Below, piece by piece: positions 24,815 through 33,289 of a DNA stretch of 64,000 bases. The translations under genes were made by a program, and so were the position numbers. The first letter of the stretch is position 1. Each line of letters begins with the position of its first letter. This DNA is from Stenotrophomonas sp. SY1. GTDB lineage: Bacteria > Pseudomonadota > Gammaproteobacteria > Xanthomonadales > Xanthomonadaceae. The stretch lies in assembly GCF_021202945.1 (NCBI RefSeq), contig NZ_JAJOYR010000003.1, positions 1 through 64,000 of the forward strand. The letters run 5' to 3'. Below the pieces are notes generated by a model. It saw only the letters and a program-made list of their open reading frames with translations, was not told the origin of the DNA and did no database searches.

Positions 24815-25705
24815 TCAGACGTCGCCGTCGCTGGCCCAGCCTTCGCCGCTGCCGCGCTGGAACACGCGGTCATCGTCCTGCACCTCACCGGCCGGAAAAT
24901 GCGCCTGCGAGGCCAGCCGTTCGTAGATCGGGGTGAAGTCCGGCTCGGTGGCTGCCATCAACTGGTCGAAACCTTCGATGACGAAGTAGCTCTTCTGGAA
25001 CGTGTCGATGCGGTAGCGGGTGCGCATGATCCGCTCAAGGTCAAAGCCGATCCGATTGGGCGCGGCTGATTCCAGCGAGTACAGCGATTCGCCCTTGGAC
25101 GAGACGATGCCGGCGCCATAGATGCGCAGCCCGTCGGCGGTGTTGATCAGGCCGAACTCCACCGTGTACCAGTACAGACGGGTCAGGTTCTGCAACGCCT
25201 CCGGGCCGATCGCATGCGCCTTGACCCCGCCACGGCCGTAGGCGGCCATGTAGTCGGCGAACACCGGGTTCATCAGCAGCGGCACGTGGCCGAACAGATC
25301 ATGGAACAGGTCCGGTTCGGCGATGTAATCAATCTGGTCCGGGCGGCGGATCCACCACGTCACCGGGAAACGGCGGTTGGCCAGGTGATCGAAGAAATCC
25401 AGTTCCGGCAACAGGCCTTCCACGCCGACCAGGGTCCAGCCGGTGGCGGCGCCCAGCACTTCGTTGAGCTGGTCGAAGCGCGGAATCATGTGCTCGCTCA
25501 TACCCATCTCGTCCTGGGCGTCCAGGAACTCCTGGCAGGCACGGCCGACCAGCAGCTCGCGCTGGCGCTGGTACAGCGTGCTCCAGGTGGCATGGTCATC
25601 GGCGCTGTAGCTGTCCCACGGCTGCTCCACCACGGCCGTGGTATAGACCGGCACGTAACCCTTGTCGGTCTGTTGATGTTCGACGCGGCGCGGGTTGGCT
25701 TCCAT
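24815..25705 (-). CDS. phhA: Phenylalanine 4-monooxygenase
   Basis: 296 residues, the size of bacterial pterin-dependent phenylalanine hydroxylases. It converts phenylalanine to tyrosine in the cytoplasm, using iron and tetrahydropterin. The iron site is clear: PDLFHDLFGHVPLL supplies two His, and the Glu lies in the YWYTVEFGL segment. RFPVTWWIRRPDQIDYI and GAGIVSSKGES are further family landmarks. The gene is divergent from an Lrp-type regulator, with palindromes between them, so amino-acid-responsive control is likely. The pterin dehydratase (phhB) is not in the window. Confidence 0.97.
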   Translation of the reverse strand: MEANPRRVEHQQTDKGYVPVYTTAVVEQPWDSYSADDHATWSTLYQRQRELLVGRACQEFLDAQDEMGMSEHMIPRFDQLNEVLGAATGWTLVGVEGLLPELDFFDHLANRRFPVTWWIRRPDQIDYIAEPDLFHDLFGHVPLLMNPVFADYMAAYGRGGVKAHAIGPEALQNLTRLYWYTVEFGLINTADGLRIYGAGIVSSKGESLYSLESAAPNRIGFDLERIMRTRYRIDTFQKSYFVIEGFDQLMAATEPDFTPIYERLASQAHFPAGEVQDDDRVFQRGSGEGWASDGDV

Positions 25706-25795
25706 GGCGGCAGCTCCTGAAGGGAATAGATAACCGCATGGTAGGAAGCCTGCCGCGCAAGAGGTTTGCGAAATTGCGCCGCCAGCGGTTCTTGG

Positions 25796-25833
25796 CGCAA
25801 TATTGTTGCGTCAATTCAATGTTGCGGAGCAAC
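25796..25833. promoter_or_regulatory. Two short inverted repeats, candidate Lrp-type operator
   Basis: CGCAA-TATTG-TTGCG (25796-25810) and GTTGC-GGA-GCAAC (25821-25833) lie in the phhA/Lrp divergent gap, with a related TTTGCGAAATTGCG at about 25765. Shared TTGC/GCAA half-sites suggest cooperative binding of a dimeric regulator over both starts. Confidence 0.45.
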
Positions 25834-25837
25834 AAAG

Positions 25838-26323
25838 ATGGCTTCAGTCACGCTTGATCGCACGGATCTGCGGCTTCTGGCCGAGATACAGCAGCATGGG
25901 CGCGCCACCAATGCCGAGCTGGCAGCGCGGGTGAACCTTTCGCCATCGGCGTGCCTGCGCCGGGTGCAGCGGCTGGAAGCGGAGGGTGTCATCGCCGGCT
26001 ACGGTGCGCGGCTGGAGCCAAGGGCGATTGGTCTTGGCCTGCAGGCATTCGTGCGGGTGCAGTTGTCCAAGCACGGGCAGGCGGCCATCAACCATTTCGT
26101 CGAGGCCGTGCAGTTGTGGGATGAAGTGGTGGCCTGCCACGCGCTCACCGGCGACATGGATTACCTGCTGCACGTCTACGTGCGCGACCTGGACCACTTC
26201 TCGGCATTCCTGCTCGACAAGCTGCTCGATGCGGCCGGCGTGGCCGACGTCAATTCCAGCTTCGTGTTGCGCACGGTCAAGGAGTTCCGCGCGCTGCCGT
26301 TGTCGCAGTTGGGGCGGGTTTGA
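25838..26323 (+). CDS. Lrp/AsnC-family regulator, divergent from phhA
   Basis: 161 residues. ATG 25838 is preceded by GCGGAGCAAC; the longer frame adds an unconvincing N-terminus. The helix-turn-helix is DLRLLAEIQQHGRATNAELA then VNLSPSACLRRVQRLE, and the C-terminal RAM ligand-sensing domain includes ALTGDMDYLLHVYVRDLDHF. It resembles the Lrp-type activators that sense aromatic amino acids beside phenylalanine hydroxylase genes (PhhR in pseudomonads is a different family). Control of phhA and of itself is likely from position. Confidence 0.92.
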   Translation: MASVTLDRTDLRLLAEIQQHGRATNAELAARVNLSPSACLRRVQRLEAEGVIAGYGARLEPRAIGLGLQAFVRVQLSKHGQAAINHFVEAVQLWDEVVACHALTGDMDYLLHVYVRDLDHFSAFLLDKLLDAAGVADVNSSFVLRTVKEFRALPLSQLGRV

Positions 26324-26919
26324 GCTTGCCCCTTTCCTGACGGAAGAAAGTGCCCCGGCTCCGCCCTTCTCCCGATGGGAGAAGGTGCTACGGCTCCCTC
26401 CCTTTGGCCATGGGCCAAGGGGAGGGTTGGGGAGGGGGCTTTTCGCGGTGATTTCATCCACTGCGCGGAACCCAGGGCGACCCCCTCCCAACCTCCCCCT
26501 TGGCTACGCCAAAGGGGAGGAGCGTGAAGCATCAAAGCGCCTGCGCGCTGCAGTTCTTCTCGACGCCACGCAGCTTCTCCAAGCGGCTGCGACGGTCCCG
26601 GCAAGCTCCTGGCGAGAGAAGGCGCTACGGCCCCCTCCCTTTGGCCATGGGCCAAGGGGAGGGCTGGGGAGGGGTGCTTTTCGCGGTGATTTCATCCACT
26701 GCGCGGAACCCAGGTTGACCCCCTCCCAACCTCCCCCTTGGCTACGCCAAAGGGGAGGAGCGTGAAGCATCAACGCGCCTGCGCACTGCAATTCTTTTTG
26801 ACGCCACGCAGCTTTATCCAGGCGGCTGCGGCTGTCCCGGCAACCTCCTGACGAGAGAAGGCGCTACGGCCCCCTCCCTTTGGCCAAGGGCCAAGGGCCA
26901 AGGGGAGGAGCGTGAAGCA
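26324..26919. repeat. 596-base tandem repeat region built from the 3' end of the patatin gene plus inverted repeats
   Basis: No independent gene. The unit starting GAGCGTGAAGCATCA appears at 26519, 26758 and 26908 (the last is the real 3' end of the patatin gene). Copies at 26519 and 26758 include ~80 bases of that coding end, then GAGAGAAGGCGCTACGG and a CCCTCCCTTTGGCC inverted repeat. Bases ~26381-26518 and ~26621-26757 are a further matching pair, including TTCGCGGTGATTTCATCCAC. The array therefore grew by duplication of a block about 239 bases long. Confidence 0.85.
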
Positions 26920-27954
26920 TCAACGCGCCTGCGCGCTGCAATTCTTCTCGACGCCACGCAGCTTCTCCAGGCGGCTGCGGCTGTCCTGGCAGCGCTGATG
27001 CGCTTCAGCCTGTGCAGCGGCGTTGCGCGCTTCAGCGGTGCGGACCGCTGCGGTCTGTGCCTGCTGCAAGCGGGCGACGCCAGCGCGGATCTGCGGCATT
27101 GCCGCCATCGCGGCCTTCTCGCCTTCCAGAATCGCGCGGCCACGCTGTTCGAAATCGGCTGCGCCGATGTCCAGCACCGCCGGGCGGATCACCACGTCGG
27201 CGCGGCCCAGCTCCTGCTCGCCCAGGCGCTGGCCCATGATGGTGATGGACTGGTTCACCGCACCCAGCAGACCGCTCGGGCGCTGGCCGCTGGCACGGCT
27301 GGAGATATCCACCGCGATGACGAACTCGGCGCCCAGCTGGCGCGCCGCATCCACCGGCACCGGGCTGACCACACCACCGTCCACATAGGTTTTGCCGCCG
27401 ATGCTCACCGGTTCGAACACGCCGGGGATGGAACTGGAAGCACGCACCGCCTGGCCGACGTTGCCGCGCACGAACACCGCGCGGTCACCGGTTTCCAGTT
27501 GCGTGGCCACCGCTGCAAACGGCTTGCGCAGCTGCTCGGCAGGCTTGTTGCCGACCTGTGCGTTGACGTAGTCCTGCAGCTTCTGGCCCTGGACCAGGCC
27601 ACCGGAAAACAGGCGCAGGTCGCGGATGCTGGCTTCGTCCAGGGCCACGGCCTTCTGCTGCATCTGGAAGGCGTTCATGCCGCTGGCATAGAGCGCGCCG
27701 ACCACGCTGCCGGCGCTGGTGCCGGACACCACCACTGGCTCGAAGCCGTTGGCTTCAAGCATCTTGATCACGCCGATATGGGCAAAGCCCTTGGCCGCGC
27801 CGCCGCCCAGCGCCACGCCGATCTTCACCGGCTTGACCGGTGTGGCCGGTCGCACCGCCTGCGGCGGGGTGGGCTTGGTGTTCTCGCCACCACAGGCCGC
27901 CAGCAGGCCAAACAGCGAAAGGGACAACAACAGGCGAGCGTTGCGCGGCTTCAT
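26920..27954 (-). CDS. Patatin-like phospholipase lipoprotein
   Basis: 344 residues. ATG 27954 gives a lipoprotein signal with lipobox LLAAC (Cys ~21); the frame upstream of it has no such feature. The patatin domain shows the oxyanion loop GGGAAKGFAHIG, nucleophile GTSAG and the catalytic Asp in DGG. It should hydrolyse lipids or lysophospholipids at the inner face of the envelope. After the domain comes a C-terminal helical tail with several Ala/Gln/Glu-rich stretches and two Cys (RCQDSR, KNCSAQ). Three copies of the last ~80 bases lie in tandem just downstream. Confidence 0.9.
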   Translation of the reverse strand: MKPRNARLLLSLSLFGLLAACGGENTKPTPPQAVRPATPVKPVKIGVALGGGAAKGFAHIGVIKMLEANGFEPVVVSGTSAGSVVGALYASGMNAFQMQQKAVALDEASIRDLRLFSGGLVQGQKLQDYVNAQVGNKPAEQLRKPFAAVATQLETGDRAVFVRGNVGQAVRASSSIPGVFEPVSIGGKTYVDGGVVSPVPVDAARQLGAEFVIAVDISSRASGQRPSGLLGAVNQSITIMGQRLGEQELGRADVVIRPAVLDIGAADFEQRGRAILEGEKAAMAAMPQIRAGVARLQQAQTAAVRTAEARNAAAQAEAHQRCQDSRSRLEKLRGVEKNCSAQAR

Positions 27955-28349
27955 GATGAATAGGGGGGCTTGGAAAGGGCGCCAGCATAGCGCTTTGCGG
28001 GCCGGCGGCAGCGTCGCGGCGTGGTTGCCGTTTAGGCGCGGCTGCAACAGCCATCGCGGCGTGTCGTGCCGGCCCCGGTGCACGGCCGCCTGAAGCTGCG
28101 CACCGCAGGCATGCAGGGGCGGCGTAAGCCGCGAAACCACCCATGCCGCTGCCGAACAACCTTGCAGTTGCGGATGGCCCAGCGGCCTCAACCTCGACCA
28201 GCATCGCGGCTTGCGCCGATCCTACGGTGCCGTCGAGGTTCCATGCGCAAGCGGTGTCCTGCATCGGCGCGGGGATGAAGACAGGAACGCAAAAGAGAAC
28301 GGCAGGCGCTTCGCGCCTGCCGTCGTGTACTCATCGCACTACAGCGCGC
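27955..28349. other. 395-base gap upstream of the patatin gene
   Basis: I see no gene. The patatin promoter must lie at the left side but no clear boxes were found. GGCGGCGTAAGCCGCG near 28112 is a second REP family seen again at 53.7-53.8 kb. The right end holds the terminator of the AIM24 gene. Confidence 0.6.
28299..28323 (-). terminator. Terminator of the GYF-AIM24 gene
   Basis: Perfect 11-bp stem ACGGCAGGCGC / GCGCCTGCCGT with a 3-base loop. On the minus strand it is followed by TCTCTTTTG, a good T tract, 27 bases after the stop codon. Confidence 0.85.
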
Positions 28350-29363
28350 TCAGAACTTGTTGTCGCCATCGAGCAGTCGGCCCAGGCCGCCCAGTACCGA
28401 ACCTTCGCCGCGGCTCTGGCCACCGCCCTGCGGGGCGGCGGCGAACATGCGCCCGGCCAGGCGCGAGAACGGCAGCGACTGCAGCCACACCTTGCCCGGG
28501 CCGGTGAGGGTGGCCAGGAACACGCCTTCGCCGCCGAAGAACATGCTCTTCAGGCCGGCCACGCGACGCACTTCCATGTCCACGCCGGCGTGGTAGGCCA
28601 CCACGCAGCCGGTGTCCACGTCGATGCGTTCGCCAGCGGCCAGTTCGCGCTCGACCACGCAACCACCGGCGTGCACGAACACCCAGCCGTCACCTTCGAG
28701 CTTCTGCATGATGAAACCTTCGCCACCGAACAGGCCGGTCATCACCTTGCGCTGCAGGTGCACCCCGACCTGCACGCCACGCGCGCCGGCCAGGAAGCTG
28801 TCCTTCTGGCAGATCAACTTGCCGCCATGCTGGTCCAGCTTCATCGCCAGCACCGTGCCGGGGTAGGGCGCGGCGAAAGCGACCTTGGCCTTGCCCTGGC
28901 CGGTGTGGGTGAAGACCGTGGCAAACAGGCTCTCGCCGGTGATCACGCGCTTGCCGGCGGACATCAGCTTGTCCATGAAACCGCCGCCCTGGCCTTCGTG
29001 GCGGCCGTCGCCGAACACGGTGTCCATCTGCACGGTGGAGTCCTTGAACATCAGCGCGCCGGCCTCGGCGATGGCACTCTCGCCCGGGTCCAGTTCGATT
29101 TCGACGAACTGCATTTCATGGCCGACGATGCGGAAGTCGATGTCGTCTGCGCGGTTGCGGTTGCCACCGACCGGCGGTGGCACCGGCGGCGGTGCGGCCT
29201 GGCCACCGAGTTCCGGCACCTGGCCCACGGCCTGCCAGCCCTGCATGCCCTCGCGCCAGGCCAGCGCCTGGCGATTGGCCTGGGCGTACTGGCGGGCGGC
29301 AGCCTCATCCAGTGGGCCGACGCGGTCGGCCTGGCCGGGGACATGGAAATACCACTGGGTCAT
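28350..29363 (-). CDS. GYF_2 domain fused to AIM24-family protein
   Basis: 337 residues. ATG 29363 begins MTQWYFHVPGQADRVGPL, the start of a GYF_2 domain (residues ~1-50, WY...GP pattern and GWQAVGQVPEL). A Pro-rich linker leads to an AIM24/TIGR00266 beta-sandwich (about 75-300) with FVEIELDPGESAIAEAGA, GGGFMDKLMSAG and VFVHAGGCVVERELAAGE. Proteins with this domain are widespread, and their biochemical role is unsettled. GYF_2 often marks membrane-associated bacterial proteins and may bind proline-rich peptides. The gene stands alone and ends in a strong terminator. Confidence 0.85.
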   Translation of the reverse strand: MTQWYFHVPGQADRVGPLDEAAARQYAQANRQALAWREGMQGWQAVGQVPELGGQAAPPPVPPPVGGNRNRADDIDFRIVGHEMQFVEIELDPGESAIAEAGALMFKDSTVQMDTVFGDGRHEGQGGGFMDKLMSAGKRVITGESLFATVFTHTGQGKAKVAFAAPYPGTVLAMKLDQHGGKLICQKDSFLAGARGVQVGVHLQRKVMTGLFGGEGFIMQKLEGDGWVFVHAGGCVVERELAAGERIDVDTGCVVAYHAGVDMEVRRVAGLKSMFFGGEGVFLATLTGPGKVWLQSLPFSRLAGRMFAAAPQGGGQSRGEGSVLGGLGRLLDGDNKF

Positions 29364-29471
29364 GACAGATCGCCTGGGATTGGGAAAGGGCTCCAAGTCT
29401 ATGCGGGCCGGGGCCGCTTTCACCCCTGACAGGCGTCATGTGGCTTAACGTGCCCGTGTTTGCGATGTGAA

Positions 29472-29486
29472 TGTTGTACTGCAACA
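29472..29486. promoter_or_regulatory. Short inverted repeat upstream of TonB receptor
   Basis: TGTTG-TACTG-CAACA lies 52 bases before the receptor start in an AT-rich patch. It may be an operator; no Fur-like sequence is seen here, unlike the receptor at 19.9 kb. Confidence 0.35.
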
Positions 29487-29537
29487 ATCGTGTGCTAGGC
29501 GCAGTTCCCCATCACCCACACCAGGTCCCTCTCCGCC

Positions 29538-31799
29538 ATGTCCCCGACTCGAATCGTCCGCGGCCGTTTTCCGGCTGCGCATCCGCTGTTTGTCGCTGTT
29601 CTTGCCGTCCTCCCGTTTACCGCCGCCGCGCAGGACGCCGCCCCGGCCAAGGATGCCGTCGCTCTGGACACGTTGCAGGTCACCGCGCAGCGTCGTGTGG
29701 AAAATGCCAAGGACGTGCCGGTTTCGATCACCGCCATCCAGGGCGAGAAGCTGGATGTGATCGGTTCGGCCGGTGACGACATCCGCTTCCTGTCCGCGCG
29801 CGTGCCCAGCCTCAACATCGAGTCGTCCTACGGCCGTGCGTTTCCGCGCTTCTATATTCGTGGCCTGGGCAACACCGACTTCGACCTCAACGCCTCGCAG
29901 CCGGTATCGCTGGTGTATGACGACGTGGTGCAGGAAAGCCCGCTGCTGAAGGGCTTCCCGCTGTTCGACCTGGCCGGCGTGGAAGTGCTGCGCGGCCCGC
30001 AGGGCACGCTGTTCGGCCGCAACACCCCGGCCGGTGTGGTCAAGTTCGATTCGGCCCGTCCCTCGCAGGACGCCGATGGCTACCTCAAGGTCGGCTACGG
30101 CAGCTACAACACCTGGAACACCCAGGGCGCCTACGGCGGCCCGCTGACCGATCGCTGGTCGGCACGCGTGTCGGCGCTGTACCAGCGCCGCGACGATTAC
30201 GTCGACAACACCGTGGCCAATGCGCCCAACGATGGCTTCGAAGGCTATGACGAAGCCGCCGCCCGCGTGCAGTTCCTGTACGAAGGCGACCAGTTCGAAG
30301 GCCTGTTCAACCTGCACAAGCGCAAGCTCAACGGCACCGCACGCCTGTTCCGCGCCAACATCATCGAGAAGGGCAGCAACGCGCTGGTGCCCGGCTTCGA
30401 CCGCGACAAGGTCTCGGTGGACGGCGTCAACTATTCCGAGCTGGAAACCTGGGGCGGCAGCGCCCGCCTGAAGTGGGACCTGGGCAAGGTGTCGCTGTAC
30501 TCCATCTCCGGTTACGAAACCGCCAAGTCGCAGAATCGTGGTGACATCGATGGCGGTTATGGCGCGGCGTTCCTGCCGGAGTCCGGGCCGGGCTTCATCC
30601 CGTTTGCTTCCGAGTCGATGGATGGCCTGCCGGATCATCGCCAGATCACCCAGGAATTCCGTGTGGAGTCCAACGAATGGGGCCGCTTCGACTGGCAGGC
30701 CGGCGTGTTCTATTTCGATGAAGACGTCACCATCGACAGCTTCAACTACGACTCGCTGACCCCGGGCAATCCGCAGACCGGCCACGCCGTGCAGAGCCAG
30801 CGCAACAAGGCCTGGGCGGTGTTCGCCTCGGGCGATTTCGATGTGACCGACAAGTTCAAGCTGCGTGGTGGCGTGCGCTACACGCAGGACAAGAAGGACT
30901 TCACCGCCAGCGTGTTGCAGGCCGTGCCGTTTGGTACGCCGGTCAGCGGCCCGTACATCGCCAACACCGACGTTGACGATGTCAGCTGGGATCTGAGCGG
31001 CGTCTACCAGATCACCGACAACCTCAACGTCTATGCGCGCGTAGCCAAGGGCTTCCGCGCACCGTCGATCCAGGGCCGCCTGGCCTTCGGCGGCGTGTCG
31101 CAGGCCGATTCGGAGAAGGTGATTTCGTACGAGGCCGGCATCAAGGCCGACCTGTTCGAGCGTCGCGCGCGCCTGGGCTTCAACGTGTTCCGTTACAACG
31201 TTGACGGCCAGCAGCTGATCGCGGTGGGCGGCAGCAACAATACCGCCACGCTGCTCAACGCCGACAAGACCATCGGCCAGGGCGCCGAGCTCGATTTCGA
31301 GGCCTACCTGACCGACAACGTGCTGCTCACCCTGGGCAGCAGCTACAACGACACCGAGATCAAGGACAAGGATCTGGCGGTGGCGATCTGCGGCGGCGGC
31401 TGCACCATCACCGACCCGACCACCGTCATCGGCGGCACCACCTACGCGCTGGTCAACGGCAACGCACTGCCGCAGGCGCCGAAGTGGATCCACAACGTGA
31501 CCCTGCGTGCCGGTTTCCCGCTGAGCGATTCCAGCGAGCTTTATGCGTACACCGATTGGGCCTACCGCAGCGAGGTCAACTTCTTCCTGTACGAGTCGCC
31601 GGAATTCCGTGGCCGTTCGTCGCTGGAAGGCGGCCTGCGCCTGGGCTACAACTGGGCCTACGGCCAGTACGACGTGGCGGCATTCGGTCGCAACCTGACC
31701 AACCAGACCCGCGTGGTCGGCGCGATCGACTTCAACAACCTGACCGGCTTCCTCAACGAGCCGCGCACGTATGGCCTGGAGTTCACCGCGAAGTTCTGA
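29538..31799 (+). CDS. TonB-dependent outer-membrane receptor
   Basis: 753 residues with a signal peptide ending TAAAQ, a TonB-box region (ALDTLQVTAQ), a plug with the family phrases VPVSITAIQGEKLD, RFYIRGLGNTDFD and EVLRGPQGTLFGRNTPAGVV, and a long barrel ending TYGLEFTAKF. The plug style is that of the FecA/pesticin-like receptors often used for vitamins, polyphenols or sugars, not the siderophore subgroup at 19.9 kb. A Cys pair (AICGGGCTI) sits in an extracellular loop. No transport partner adjoins it, so the substrate is unknown. Confidence 0.92.
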   Translation: MSPTRIVRGRFPAAHPLFVAVLAVLPFTAAAQDAAPAKDAVALDTLQVTAQRRVENAKDVPVSITAIQGEKLDVIGSAGDDIRFLSARVPSLNIESSYGRAFPRFYIRGLGNTDFDLNASQPVSLVYDDVVQESPLLKGFPLFDLAGVEVLRGPQGTLFGRNTPAGVVKFDSARPSQDADGYLKVGYGSYNTWNTQGAYGGPLTDRWSARVSALYQRRDDYVDNTVANAPNDGFEGYDEAAARVQFLYEGDQFEGLFNLHKRKLNGTARLFRANIIEKGSNALVPGFDRDKVSVDGVNYSELETWGGSARLKWDLGKVSLYSISGYETAKSQNRGDIDGGYGAAFLPESGPGFIPFASESMDGLPDHRQITQEFRVESNEWGRFDWQAGVFYFDEDVTIDSFNYDSLTPGNPQTGHAVQSQRNKAWAVFASGDFDVTDKFKLRGGVRYTQDKKDFTASVLQAVPFGTPVSGPYIANTDVDDVSWDLSGVYQITDNLNVYARVAKGFRAPSIQGRLAFGGVSQADSEKVISYEAGIKADLFERRARLGFNVFRYNVDGQQLIAVGGSNNTATLLNADKTIGQGAELDFEAYLTDNVLLTLGSSYNDTEIKDKDLAVAICGGGCTITDPTTVIGGTTYALVNGNALPQAPKWIHNVTLRAGFPLSDSSELYAYTDWAYRSEVNFFLYESPEFRGRSSLEGGLRLGYNWAYGQYDVAAFGRNLTNQTRVVGAIDFNNLTGFLNEPRTYGLEFTAKF

Positions 31800-31822
31800 T
31801 CGCCGTTGCAGCGTGATGGATG

Positions 31823-31860
31823 AAACAGGAAGGGCGCGGAACTCCGCGCCCTTTCTGTTT
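31823..31860 (+). terminator. Terminator of TonB receptor
   Basis: 17-bp stem from AAACAGGAAGGGCGCGG to CCGCGCCCTTTCTGTTT, with one G-T pair and loop AACT, followed by TCC. It starts 24 bases after the stop codon. Confidence 0.85.
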
Positions 31861-31864
31861 TCCG

Positions 31865-31978
31865 GTAGAGCGCAGCCGTGCTGCGCTTTTGTAGCCCCTC
31901 TCCCGCCGGAAGCGGGGTTGGGGTGAGGGTGCGATGTCCTGCCGAGGCAGCCGCTTGCCGAGCATCGCTCGGCACTAC
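31865..31978. repeat. Two SMAG-type REP elements around a CTCTCCCGCC piece
   Basis: GTAGAGCGCAGCCGTGCTGCGCT (31865-31887) and, inverted, GCCGAGCATCGCTCGGCACTAC (31957-31978). On the minus strand the second gives GTAG, and this TAG is the stop codon of the chitinase gene. Between them is a short dyad of the CCCTCTCCCGCCGG family. They lie between two convergent genes. Confidence 0.85.
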
Positions 31979-33099
31979 CGTTGTGCGTCGTGCAGCGCCT
32001 TGTGCAGTACGTCGAGCAGCTGCTCGTTGTCGTCCTGGCGCTGTTCCCAGTACATGATGCCGCCCAGCCCATTGCGCTTCACGTACTCGGCCTTGAGGGC
32101 CAGCGAGCGCGGGTCCTCGTAGCTGACCATGCGGCGCTCCTTCGGGTTCCACAACCACGGCACCTGCGCCTGCTCGTCCCAATGCTGTTCCCAGTCCGGA
32201 TTGTTCAGGCGGGTATGGACGATGTCGCGCCAGGAGATGAAGCCACCTTCGCTGCTGAATTTCTGGAAGCGTCCTTGGTTGGCGCTGCCGACGTCACCGA
32301 AGGTGCGGCCGTAGAACGGTACGCCGACATTGATCTTTTCGGCCGGCACGCCGGCATCGAGGAAGTACTTCACTGCGCCTTCGGTGGTACGGCCTTCGAC
32401 CGTGGCCAACGGCGAGGCCGACAGGCCGGCATGGTGGCCGGTGGTCTTGGTCAGGCTGCCGTAGAAGTCGTAGGTCATCAGGTTGATCCAGTCCAGCGAC
32501 TTGGCGATGCGCGGCAGTTCCAGGCCGGCGGCGGCACGGCCTTCGGCGGCGGCGATGGTCAGCAGGTAGTGGCGCTTGCCCTGGCCCTCGGCATCCAGAC
32601 GCGCGCGCAGCTGTTCCAGCAGCACGGTGAAATTCTGGCGGTCATCCGGGCTGTGGCTGATGTCGGCGTCACCGAGCGTGGGGTATTCCCAATCGATATC
32701 CAGCCCATCCAGTTTGAACTGGTGCATCAGCGCAACGCTGCTGTCGATGAAGCGGGTGCGTGCGGCATCGCTGGCGGCCGCTTCGGAGAAGTTGCCGGCG
32801 CCCCAGCCGCCTATCGATAGCACGATCTGCAGCGACGGGTTGTCCGCGCGCTTGCCGACAAGTGCATGCAGGCGTGCCGGGTCGACGTTGTCGGGCAGGT
32901 ACACGCTGCCATCCGGACGCACCACGGCGAAGGCGAAGTTCACCACATCCAATTTTTCGGCGGTGAGCTGCAACGGTGCGGGGCCGTCCATCACGTAGCC
33001 GATCACGCGTGGCGTGCGCGCGTGGGCGAGGGTGGCCAGGCCGAGCAGCGTGATTGCCAGCAGTGCCCGCAGGCGAGGGCGTCGAAGAAGTGCAGGCAT
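31975..33099 (-). CDS. Exported GH18-family glycoside hydrolase (chitinase-like)
   Basis: 374 residues; ATG 33099 follows AAGGGAATCCC and begins a signal peptide (LRALLAITLLGLATLAHA). The GH18 barrel is clear: SIGGWG in strand 3 and DGLDIDWEYP with the catalytic Glu in strand 4, then LMTYDFYG, VPFYGR and MYWEQRQD. It should cleave chitin or N-acetylglucosamine polymers, including peptidoglycan-like or fungal wall material. No chitin-binding module is visible. The stop codon TAG comes from a REP element, so the true C-terminus may once have been longer. Confidence 0.9.
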   Translation of the reverse strand: MPALLRRPRLRALLAITLLGLATLAHARTPRVIGYVMDGPAPLQLTAEKLDVVNFAFAVVRPDGSVYLPDNVDPARLHALVGKRADNPSLQIVLSIGGWGAGNFSEAAASDAARTRFIDSSVALMHQFKLDGLDIDWEYPTLGDADISHSPDDRQNFTVLLEQLRARLDAEGQGKRHYLLTIAAAEGRAAAGLELPRIAKSLDWINLMTYDFYGSLTKTTGHHAGLSASPLATVEGRTTEGAVKYFLDAGVPAEKINVGVPFYGRTFGDVGSANQGRFQKFSSEGGFISWRDIVHTRLNNPDWEQHWDEQAQVPWLWNPKERRMVSYEDPRSLALKAEYVKRNGLGGIMYWEQRQDDNEQLLDVLHKALHDAQR

Positions 33100-33289
33100 G
33101 GGATTCCCTTGTGCATGTGGAATCCCGGACTGTAGCGGCAGGGCCATGCTGGCCGCGCGTGCGGTGACGTTGGAAACCAATTGCGGCGGGTGCGCGCGCT
33201 GCACTGCCATGCGCGGCATCGGGTTGCGCAAGGCCCTGCCGCGTTGTTGCGGGAACAGCATCCGGCAACAACGCGAGGGCCGCGCGGTA

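Noticed and set aside
26920..27954. A CBASS-type patatin effector (CapV-like).
   Set aside because: The protein has a lipoprotein signal, and no nucleotide cyclase gene adjoins it.
29445..32072. An 875-residue minus-strand frame covering the TonB receptor gene.
   Set aside because: Antisense to a clear receptor; composition is that of a shadow frame with no motifs.
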